This document shows positions 9,089 to 21,000 of a stretch of DNA of 64,000 bases, piece by piece; position 1 is the stretch's first letter, and each line of letters begins with the position of its first letter. The notes beneath the pieces were generated by a model. It was not told where the DNA came from. It searched no databases and saw nothing but the letters and a program-made list of their open reading frames with translations. Source of the stretch: Amblyomma americanum (lineage: Eukaryota; Arthropoda; Arachnida; Ixodida; Ixodidae); assembly GCF_052857255.1 (NCBI RefSeq), contig NW_027526658.1, forward strand, positions 62,001 through 126,000. The letters run 5' to 3'. The translations under genes were made by a program, and so were the position numbers.

Positions 9089-12000
9089 CTGCACAAAGAA
9101 GCACGCAAGCAGATGAATAATTTGACACAAATCTCGCACACTCTTGACACTTCATGCACATGTTATTAACTAATTTTAACACAGTGAGCTTAAACTTAGC
9201 CACTTTCGTCGAACGGAACCTAAGTTTTCAATGAAGCTTCAACCCACATTATTCACAACTACCATATAATTCTCTGCGGCAAGAAAAGAGTCCGTTGTTG
9301 ACTTTTCTTAAGCTAATCCCAAACTGAAATAACACGCATAAAAAAAATTGGAGGTGATACTTGAGCTCTGCCTTAAGGGTATGAGGCGATCGCAATGGGG
9401 AATGCCCATATATGTGAAATTGGGCATTCTCAACTATGCATTCATAGATCCTTGGGAGTCCTCATACCACTCCTGGCGCAATGGTGCAGCGGTTATGTCA
9501 TGCGCCACTGCCCTGCCATGGCAGATGCTGTCACTGGTGTGGTTGCTCTTCCTGAGCAACCTTTCCTGACCAATCATTAATTTTATTTCCACCTGTGATA
9601 GAGGTCTGTTTGCTCACAATATAGTGAACAGGTTGTGATGATGTCATAACGTCACAAGATTCTGGGTGGCTTCTCTGGCTGCGAGGCTTCAAACGGTGTC
9701 CAATGCCAACACAGGGCAATTTTTTCCGACACGGAGGGAACTCCCGCATTAAAATTTGGATGCAACTGACTCCTTTTACACACTGCATTGTGGGTCATGG
9801 CTGGACACATCCTGTATGCAAGCTATGTGGCCATGAATACTCAATCTTGTGATGACGCTTTGGCATAGATGTGGTTTTTCAAAGAGCAAGCAAAATGCAT
9901 GCACGCCAGGTTGCTAGTGTCATCTGTGGGCGGCTAAAAGAAGCTGGCCTCGCAGGTAGCCCAAGAATGGCAGCCTCCCGGTGGGACATGATGCATAGGA
10001 ATAATAATCAGTTTCATGTATCAGGTGCAACACTGTGAAAGGTTCGTGAAAGGCAGTCTGCACAAAAAAAAATATAGGAAAGTGTGTTACTCCACGCTTG
10101 TTCCGACAACGTATTGTCGGCAATAAGTGAGCATTTAACTAAGCTCATGACAAATGTATCATGCAATAAGCCGGCAGGAAAAGCATTTATCCTTTTTTGC
10201 TCACCACAAGGAATGCACTACTTTATGACCGTGCATGTAGGCAGCACAAACAAGAGCGCTAGATTGAACAGCATTGCACCTGATGTATGAAACTGTGCAG
10301 TCGTGCTCCAATAATATGACCCCCATTAATATAGACTACTCTAATTGCGGATAGTTTTTCAGCAGACCAAAATTTCTGCAGTGCATTTATGCCTCGTCAG
10401 TATGGAAGCTCACTGCCTGGACAATGGAAAAGGTGAAAATGTATAGAGGCCATTGGAGCCCATATGTTTTTGCAGCATTTATATGCATAGCAATGAGAAG
10501 AAAACCTTGACAACCCCAGCTAGATCTTTCCTTTCCCATATTTTCAGAGCAGGGGCCAGCAACAGCCAGCGAAAAAGTGGCAATGACTTATGATGTCCTT
10601 TTTTTTTCTGTCTTCGTGCTTTACAGTGCTAAGAGGCCCCATCCCAATTATAAATAGCACAAAAAATTAAAACACAAGAAGTCAGATGCTACCTTGCCCT
10701 CCTACAGTACTTTTCATCCCAAACATTTACCAAGTGTCCCAAGTGGCCAAGCTACACATGACCACCTAAAAAAATGTTTGTTGACGGAAGCATATGAAGC
10801 AACAAAAATACACAAAACACATACAAACATGCATAGAAATACATACAACAGTTTATCATGGTTAAAGAGAGAATGATGAAAACGTGGGGAGAAGGCAAGC
10901 TCCCCACAAGCCATTTCATTTGTACCAGCAAAATTTACTATAGTCGTTTACAGCTTAAGTCTGCAGTGAAGCTCCGCCCACATTTAGGACCGGTGCACAG
11001 AATCCCTCCATGACAAAAACGTAGCCCCTTGTTAAAACTTCTTTTGTCACCTAAACAAGAACCTAATCACGAGAAAAAAGCTACAGGCTCTAGAATTTTC
11101 ATACCTGGCATGTTTCATAAAGTCAAACATTAAAAATGATTTCGTTTACTTTTGTGACTGCCTAGCAGAGTAATACAGTATGCCGCGGACCGTGTCCCAG
11201 TGTTAACTGCTGTTCTTTAAAGTTGTATCCTACTATAGAAGAGATATGAAGGCAGCCAAAATTCTGCAAAATTAGATGTCTTAAGGTACATGTGCTGTTA
11301 AAATGTAATGCATAGGCAGCACACACACATGACATTTAAGGAGACCAACAACTCATGTACCCAGCTTTTTTCAATGCAGTGGAAAGCACTACATTTGAAG
11401 AGCCTAACCAGCACTGCACATGTCGATCAGTTGTTTTTTGAAATTGCAGGGGGAAGGGCTGCATATAGAAGCAGAGTAAATACTAGTGTTCCGGCTAAAC
11501 GTATTGAAGTTTTTTAAGAGCACATGAGTGTCCTAGGCAAGTGGAACAAACTCAACGCTGATGAGTGTTAAGGCACTGTTCATGGCACTTGGTTTCAGTT
11601 GCCTGGGACAATCAGTGTTGTTTAATAGATTGACTCGAACAGCAACTTCCACAGCCCTAGTCCCTATGCGTCACGGCCAGTCTTGTATACACTACAGAAT
11701 AAAAGTAACCAGTTACAATTGAAATGCAACTTATTTCATTGGTCTATTACAGCCCCAGAGGCAAATGATTTCTACTCCATTATTTGCGTTCCAACTTTTA
11801 TTGTAATATTGCAAGATACTCAGACTAAAATGAACTCGTGCAGCTTGCATGATATGCTGTCGTGCAGTGTTTCACGAGTTTTTTGAAGCTATTGTAGTAA
11901 TATATGAAACTCTAGAAGTAGTACTGGTTTCAACAGAATCCTTCCTTTATGCACTGTTGCGAGCTATATATCTCTGCCTTCTTGCTCTGTGTAGTTGCCG

Positions 12001-15000
12001 CCAAGCTCGGTGTAGTCAAAGTAAAATTTCAGTGCCATCCAACAGGACCAGGGATCCCTACAGAGCAATCAAGTGACAGTTTCCAGGACAGGCACCACTG
12101 GAGGCAACCATGCCTCTCTCGTGGCCCAGGCAGAATTGCGCGCAATGCTGCTCCGCAGCCAGTCCATTGTTGCTGTCATGAAGGAAACATCTCCGGCTAG
12201 CGCCAGCGTTTGCCACGAAGTTCAAGTTGTCCGAGCTATACCACCAGTTAATTGTTTTTGGAAAAAGTAACCGATTACCAAGAATAGATTACCCAGAACT
12301 TGCCATTTAGAAAAAGTAATGAATTACAAACTTAAAAAGAATATTCAATTTATTACAATTAATTACTAGTTTACACTAAGTCACACCCATTTCATTCCTA
12401 GTGTATTTTAGTGCTTATATGCTGTAAGACAACCTGATACTTCTGTCAATTCTGTGGCGCTGATCAACAGTTTCTCTCCTTTGAAGTCTATTCCATATCC
12501 ATAATGCAGCTGGACTTAGGGAAGTACGCTCCTTCGTATGTTATTTAGTGCACTAGCACTAGAGCCCCACTTGGCAATTTGGCCGTTGTCTGTTTGTCCA
12601 GTGTCAACATGGGAGGTGTCAGTTCAATTAAAGATTGGTCGCAACAAGTTGCTCGGGAAGCGCAACCTGTGTCTCAAGCCCCACCGGTTGTAGCACCTGC
12701 TATCGCAGGGCAGTGGCGCATCACTTAACTGCTGGACCACTGTGCCAAGAGTGGTATGAAGACTCCAAACAGTCTATGAATGAAAAGTAGAGAACAACCA
12801 ATTCCGTATATTTGGACATTACCCTTTAACGCTATCACGTCATACCCCTAAGCTTGAGTCTCATTTCATCGATCTTTGCCTGAAGCCTGCTTGACCATGA
12901 GAGCCGAACCTTGAGGAGAAACAAAAATAAATACCGAAGTGGTAGTGCACCTAATTTGCATTTTGCCTAGCTATGCTATATCGTCTCCTTGTACAAAAAC
13001 AAAAAGAAAACAGACTGTGCAAAACTCCCCATAGGCCGCTGTCAAATTTTCTTGCAGATGGCATGACCTGCAAGTCAGCCACTGGTGAAGCCATCATCTG
13101 TGAGCTGCCAAGAGATGGCAATAGCTAATTGGCACGCATTGTTTTGATGGGCACACTTAAAAATCAGAGCTCTGGCACTGATTCATTGCATGTCTCAGTT
13201 TTGAAAGCTGCATAAGATGAATACACTATGTGATTAATTGACTACCCACAACGCAGTGAATGCGATAAAAACTCTCTGGGCATCTGGAATACAGCAAACC
13301 CTTCAATTTCCAGTAGTTAAAAAGAGAGCTAAGGTAAACTGATACACAAGCACACTCAAGCTCAGCAATGTGCAGTAAAATGCATGTTGCTGACTTCACA
13401 TACGTGCACTGAAGTAGAGGCTATGAAAGAAAAGCAGTTCTAATAAATGTTCAAGTGGTGAATCCGGATGGTAGGAAAAAAAGTGACGTACCGATGATGG
13501 CGTTCACTCTTACAGGGTCCAAGGCCTCCCTCAAGGATGCGTCAGGGTGGGAATTCGACTTCCGCCCAAATAACGACTTTCCTCTCAACTCATCAGCTGT
13601 AAACAGCTGCCGCATCAGCCCCCTTGCGAATTTCGCAGGGGCTCCTGGGCAGCTGCTGCGCAGCTTTTCAAGGGCTGTCTCTTCTATCAGAACACCGCCC
13701 CCAATGTCGATCTGGAAATGAAACGTATAACTTAGCGCCATGAAAAGGCAATCTACAAAATGCAAGCTGATGCACACAAGTTACATTTGCTATACCAGGT
13801 GCCTCAGTACAGACTATACAAAATTTTCGAAAGAAGGCGTTTTGGAGCAAAAATAAGGCTTTCTGCTGTATAATATTACTAGTGTTTTCAGACGTCGGAA
13901 AGCCTGTGAATTGTCTTAAATAATAAGTTGGCTAACCAATTTCTGATAGGCTGCTAGTAAAGCTGTACCAGCTTTTAGAATTTCGAAAACACGATTGTCC
14001 TGGCACTGTGGGTAACAAAATTTGGCTGCATCGTGCAAAAACATGCTTTCGGAAGCATGCAGGCAAAACAACCCCTCCAGTGCATGCAACTAGCTGAAAA
14101 AGCCAAATTTCGTCCAGCCACAGCACCCAGGGTAATAGTGTTTTCATAATTCTAAAAACTGATATGGCTATTACTAACGACCAGCTTGAAATCTCTAATT
14201 GCAACTAAGTGCCTAAGTACTACTTAAAAAGATAATTATTAAAAATTAGTTAACTAGCATACTACTTAAGAAGATTCACCGGTTTTATGGTGTCCGCCGA
14301 CACTGGTATACCGCAAAAACCGTATTTTTACCCCAAAAAGACTATGAAAAGTTTTGGGTGTTCATTGAACCACCCCATATATAAGATGTGAAACATGAAA
14401 ATATTAAAAATAGAATCAATAAGTGATAAAAAGCAGGCGGAAAGTATTCATGTAACATTGTGGGCCATTATGTACAGCACATAGGTTCAGTGCTGCAGGC
14501 TGCAGGTGGCAATACGACAGTCGGGAATAAAATTAAGTAGCAGTCACGTACCATAGTCGAAAAGAAAGAAAGACATTTCAAAACCCATAAGGGTTTCTTG
14601 TTCATAATGATCAGGACAAGAATGGTGGAGAACACATAACTGAAGAATGTGAAACTTATGGCATAGATGTTTGGAATGGGGCCGCATTCTTGTTGCTTGC
14701 GTCGTCTGGATGAATAGGGATTCAAGCAGAAGGCACATCGTCAGGCTCCTTCCTCTGGATAAGATACAGGCATTGCCCCAGTCAATCTGGTGGCCAGTGC
14801 CATGTGCGTGGCGCGCCAATGCATTTGTGGCATGCCTGTCATTTGTCCCATCACTTTGATGCTCCTTTATTAGTCTTGAGAACTTTCCTGTCTCACTGCT
14901 GTAAGCATGATTACAGTTCAGGCATGGTATCTTTTAGATAACTCCTGGAAACTTCATCTGTAGTCGGTCTTGGTCAGTTCATTAGTTGATTCTGCAGCTT

Positions 15001-18000
15001 ACTGACAGGGATGCAGGCCATGCACACAGCAGTGGCCGTCAGACTGCGCGGGGCAATTCTTCTATCTCATATAGAAAAAGGAACCTGGGGATGTGCCTTC
15101 TGATGAAATCGCTATTCATTTAGAAGGTGCAACCGACTTCAAACAAGAACGCCGGCCCCATGAAAACCATTTATGCCCCATGTTTACATCACATTCATCG
15201 GTTATAAATTTGCCACTGCTCTTGTCCTGCTCACTGTGCACAAGTAAGCCACACTGGTTTCGCGATGTTTTTCCTCCTTTTCGACTATAGTCAGCGACTC
15301 CTACTTCATTTCATTGCATCGCCATGCCTAACCAGATGGATTTCAGTGTAACGCTTGACTACACAGTTAGGCATGCCAAGCTGCCTCTGCCCATGCTTTA
15401 TGTAAACCAAAATGGCGGCCACTAGGACATCAGTAAATACTCCCTATTCCTCTCATCCCCCCTCATCTCCCTTACAAGACTGCAGCTTTCCTAGTCAATC
15501 ATTAAGATGGATGCTTGGGCGAGTTGGTAAGTCATTTTAAACAAAACAGCGCGTAGTTTGACAGGGACACGAAGGGAGACACGACACAGATGAGCGCTGA
15601 CTTTTAACTGACATTTATTGCTTGGAACGGGGCATATACACAGTTCCAACCAAAAAGAAGAAAACAATACAACCATTCATAGATTCAGTCATTCATACAT
15701 GCGGCACTGAACACAGGAGATAACTAGGATAATCATTTCCCCCTGCTAAAAATTCCAGTTCTTTGGAACAAGTCGATAAGGAGGGGCTGCTGACGCAGGC
15801 GTCTTTTGACCAGGCGATGTGCGCTCCTTGAATTATTTCACGTGTTAGTTGGTTACTATGCTTGCTTAAAACTTGTGTGCGAGTGAAGTCAGGGCTGCAT
15901 GTTTTGCTGTCACAGTCTCTACAGTGGATGCCGAGATGCTCTTTTACAGTATTATGCACATTGTTATTGTGCTCCTTCAAGCGTTCATTGAAGCATCTCC
16001 CCGTCTGACCCACATAAAGCTTGCCACATGACAAGGGAATGGCATAAACTACACCTTCTTCGCAGCATATGAATTGATTTTCATGCTTGATGTCGCACAC
16101 TCTGGGAATGAAATCAGTGTTAACCATTTTGCACATCTTCCCAAGCTTATCCGGAGCCGAAAAAAATGACTTTTACAAGTACTCTATTTGCTATCTTTTT
16201 TAGTCTGTGGGAGAAATGATGAATGCAAGGCACAACAGTGGTTTTTTTTCTTTTTCCTTCCACGTCATAGAATCTGCCTGCTCTTTTTTTCTGTCTTTGC
16301 CCAAATTACTGAGAATAGATTGACACTGACACTAGTGTCACGTGACTAACACATGAAATAATTTAAGCAGCGCACATCGCCTGGTCAAAAGACGCCTGCG
16401 TCAGCAGCCCCTCCTTATCGATTTGTTCCAAAGAACTTGCATTTTTAGCGGGGGGGGGGGGGGGGTATGATGATCCTAGTTATCTCCTGTGTTCAGAGCG
16501 GCTTGTATGAATGGTTGTTTTGTTTTCTTCTTTTTGGTTGGAACTGTATATATGCCCCGTTCCAAGCAATAAACGTCAGTTAAAAGTCAGCGCTCATCTG
16601 TGTCGTGTTCCTGTCAAACTACGCGCTGTTCTGTTTAAAAAAAAATTCCTAGTCAATATGACTCCTATGGCCCGAGCTCAAACAGATCACCATGTCAGCT
16701 AGAAGGTGATCACGCGTGCTTTCAGTTGTTACACAGTTGGCGCATACAGTAGAACCTCTAACTTTCAGCAGATTGCGCGAAACCGTCCTATAATTGAAAA
16801 TCTCACACAAGTGATGCATTTGCACATAAATGAGCCCCCTAGTTTGGCTTTTAGAAATAAATGTTCTTTTATGCGCATTATAAAAGCGCTCATTTTTTTC
16901 TGCAAGAATTACTTCGAGACGGCGCGCAGCTAGGCTTTTCAGCGTCGAAGTGGCGGCTTTAGACGAGGCATGCGAATGCTCCTGCCCCTGCGCGTTAAGT
17001 AGACATCACAATCGCGTCGAAAACTGATGATTTGGATAGCGGACCTAAATTATCTGCTCTGACCCTTTGAAGACTGTTTGTGACGTGCAGTACGGCTTTC
17101 TGTTCAGACTTCTGTTCAGCCTTCCCTAGAACGGCTGTCACTTTGCGGCAATGCATGTGCAAGTTAGCAACACACAGCAGAACTGCACAGTGGCTTTCCT
17201 TGAATGGTAAGCACTGTTCATTACATCTTTTTGATTACACAGCCAAGATCTCCAATATGCATGGCATTGTTACCAAAGAACTAAGAATATCTGACACCTA
17301 GCAGTTGTTCATTGTAGGAAAGAAATTATGCATAGCACTTGCAACTTCTGTAACAGACTAGTGCAACTGCATGGCATGCTGCTAACATAAACTAAAGCTA
17401 AATGTTGCTTTCAACAGCAGTCTAATTTCCATGCATTATTTCGCAATAAGATTTCGCAAACACACAAAATCTGAACGGCTGGGAAGAACTGCCTGCAAAG
17501 AACTCATGCAGGAGAAGTGCAATGCATCACTGCAAGGATGGCAACTGGGAGAGACCTTTCCCGAAGCTCTAGCACTGTCTCAAACCGTGCCAATGCCAAT
17601 TAGGCTGGCTTCTTAACAAAGCATTGCCAGCGTGGGGTGGTGGCAGGTGAAACACCAGTTAGGGCGGCATCCCCGAATTACAGCAGTGTCGGGTGAAAAT
17701 TGGGATGACAGAATAAAAGCTATCGCAGTGTTCGCCACTTCCATGACAGTTGACATGAAGATGAGATGGCTACTGGAAGGCTACAAACGGCCATGCCGCT
17801 AGTTGTGGGACACTACTGATGGGTTCGAGAGCCGCAAAAGGGTGCTGACCTCCAGGCTACCAACCGTTGCAGTCGCTAATCTTCCGTGGTACTATTAAAA
17901 AGTGCAAGACAAAGCGTGAACTGTGTCGCTTGCCGCACTGGCACCCCCAGTCACTCATTTAGTAAGGCAAAGTCTGCCACCAGTCATCGAAGCGGGCATA

Positions 18001-21000
18001 GCTAGGTGCTTAACAGTTCGATACATAAGTTAATATGGCAAACTGGATTCAATATATGAAGCAAGAATTGCCTGTTTTTGTTCAAAATATCTAGGAATAG
18101 TTCAATATAGCCAACAATACGTAATATCTGTGTTAGTTATATTGAAGTTTGACTGCAGTGGTTTGAATGACGCTTTGAAACTACACTTAGTGCATGTAGC
18201 CTACAGCCACCAGTGCAAGGTGGCTCTCTCCTGGAACACATACCCACTAGCTTCGCTGCCAAAGGTTGCATTAATGTACATTGCTAGTCATTTTAATATG
18301 AGGCAAATCTGTTCTTGGGAAATTGGTTACAAGATTAGCCTATTCATGATAAGGGGCCGTTAGCTTCAGAGCACCTTCCACAGTGGCACTGATGTGAAGC
18401 AGGCAAGGCATGCCAGGAAAAGAGACCCCAAGCGAGCGGCATGCTAGCAGACCACCACTGCCTGATGCACCGATAGCAAGCATGTTGCTGCAGGAGACAC
18501 TTCTGCCAGCATGGGTGCACATTACCCTGGCCTTCGCGTCAGATGTAAACATTATGTTCACATTTTTATCTTTCGCAAGGCCAACACATATCACAGAAGA
18601 CAAGTTCAAAAGCACAAAGATATTGCTGCATGGTGGCAAAGACTCCACCTAATAGCATTTCTAGGTGAAGCCTAAATGAAATGATATATTGTCTGTTTGG
18701 GCATACCCCATGTTGCATGCAGCTGTTAAGTTCGGTATCATCCTATGAATCATGCCGCGCGAGGAAAACCATACACAAGTGGAAAGCAATAGCTCTTTCC
18801 AGAGTGTTTTTTAAATTATCGGCTGTTAAGTTCGGGAAAGCAGCCCTTACACAAGTGTGCATGTTAAAACCCTGTTCCCATCCAGAAGATGTCAAAACTT
18901 GTAAGGGAAAGGCCTTACCTGGGGGCACGGCCGCACTGCACTGATGGCATCAATGCTCTTCATGTCATCAAGCATTTTTTTTAGCTTTTTCAGAACCTTT
19001 TGCGACTCTGAAAGAGCAGTTTACCAAATTATAAAAAAAAAACTGTAGTGACAGCATAACACTACATTCTGCCAGCTGTTTTATACAGTATAACAATTTT
19101 GTTTGCCTACTATGGTGTCCTACTACAAAACGACATGAATCAGGTACATGGTTATAATTTTTGAGAGTGCTAAAAGAGCAGATTTGTAACTCTCTAATAC
19201 TAGCAGCTGTACATTAGACAGTTACATGCAAGTTAACAGTAAGAAAACAGCCATTTCACAGCATACAAAACTAAGAATAAGCTTCAACAAAGCAGCACAG
19301 CAAGAAAAGCAGATGACGCTTCAAAAGTAGGTATATTGGAGATAAGCTATCAAGCCCATTATACAACCAGGTCAAACTCAAGCTACACTAATAAAGGTTA
19401 TAACAGCCCTTAACAGCACCGTGATGATGTGACATACCATGGGCAGCCTCCAGATCTTCGTTTCGCCTTTTTACGACATCCAACTCCCTGCTCATGTTCT
19501 CACATTGAGAACAAAACTGCAAATGAAAAAAAATTGAACGACACTTAGGTTCCACCTTAAGGGTATGGCACGATAGCATTAACGGCTGCCTCCAATGGCC
19601 TAAGGTCCTATCTGCAGGCACTGACACTTTTGGACATGGCACAAAAGGCCTCCCTTCAACCAAGTTGAACAAACATGCCTCAGTGGCCTAAGGGTAAAGT
19701 GTCCGACTCTGGATACAAGGGTCTGTTTCCCGTCACCTTAATTTTATGTTGAGTGCAATTAATGACTCATATGTGTCATAATGGCACTTAAGTCATGTTG
19801 CGACCTTATATTCACAATTTATGCAATGTTTTCATCTCTTAAAATCTGCCGCTCCACATGACACCACAACTACCTTTTCAAGCAATCCGCATTTTCTCGG
19901 ATGCCGCCGGGTTCCTTGCTGCATGCGAGCCTTAACGCTGACACGTTAATGTGTAATCAAGAAAGCAAGCAGTGCACCTGTAGCTACACATGCGTGAAAG
20001 GCAAGACAGATTCCTGTATCTTTTATGTCTTTTGCATTTTCTTTCGCTCGATTTCCAGAGGCTATTATAAACTTTATCATTCATCATTTATTCACCCTTA
20101 AAGTCCTTCAGGTTGGGGCTTTACATAAGGGCGAGGGAGATCTAAAATATTACAATAAAGATATCAAAAAAGTAACGGTGGGCTGGTGTCCTTATTGGCA
20201 AATGGAGGCTGTTAGCTTAGGCAATTGGCTTTTTGTAATTTATTGTTGTGGACACCACATGTATTGCACTGTGCGCAAAATGGCATCTTGCAAGATATAT
20301 TAATGAGGCAATTAAATCACACATAATCGGTACTATGTAGAGGTGAAAAAAATTCAAACGGCACTTAAGGCTGCTAATGTGCAGCAGTGGAAAATGAAAC
20401 GCACTGAAAAATGAAACGAAGATGAGCCTCTGAACGCAAATTCGCAAACGCTGAATCCACAGAGGTCTGAGTGAAACATACCGGCACTCAATTCGAATAC
20501 CTGTTGCGAGCTGGCCTCCAACTTAACAAAAACACATGTTATCGGTGGTATGCACTGGCGTGCAGCCGTGCAGGTATAACATCGGCACTTCAGTTATCAC
20601 AGACTAGAGGGCTAGTCAGAAAGATGAGGTGTACTGCCTGTCATGCCGGCAATGATATAAAGAGAACACACCGAATATCACGACAATGCCATGCATCCTG
20701 CCAGGGTGCCTCAGTGGTTAAGGCGCTCAGATGCCAAGCCTGATGACCTGGGTTCATGGAAACTGATTGAAGAGCACAAACAGGACGCAAGAGAACAACA
20801 TAGACACAAGCGCTGACTAGGAACCAAATGATTTACTGCGGGAGGGAAGGCTGCAATATAAGCAAGCTAAACAAAAAGCATCAAATATCAAACGCAATAA
20901 ATCATTTGGTTGCCAGTCAGTGCTTGTGTATGTGTTTATCTCTTATGCCCTGCCTGTTAGCACTGTTCAGCCGATTACCATCAACATGCAACAACCAGCC

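Larger units (their letters stand above)
15500..16645. mobile_element. Penelope-like element with inverted 3' ends
   Basis: The 1146-bp insert is flanked by perfect 12-bp duplications TTCCTAGTCAAT (15488-15499 and 16646-16657). The left part is a minus-strand 5'-truncated Penelope copy containing a GIY-YIG frame. The right part (16370-16645) is a second, shorter copy of the same 3' region on the plus strand. The shared terminal sequence reads AAGTCAGCGCTCATCTGTGT then CTGTCAAACTACGCGCTGT. The left edge also carries TTGGGCGAGTTGGTAA, which I recall from Penelope termini. It lies in BEN intron 4. Confidence 0.8.

Noticed and set aside
12073..12270. Possible extra exon of the BEN gene or another gene
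   Set aside because: It lies on the opposite strand to the gene. The minus strand here lacks a phase-compatible exon, and no domain was seen.
16747..18160. Possible pogo/Tigger element between two CAGT-type ends
   Set aside because: The ends match each other poorly and there is no transposase sequence, so I kept it only as a note in the intron entry.
19676..19745. Possible tRNA gene (GCCTCAGTGGCCTAAGGG…)
   Set aside because: It has box-like sequences but no cloverleaf I could fold, and it sits inside a SINE family 2 copy.
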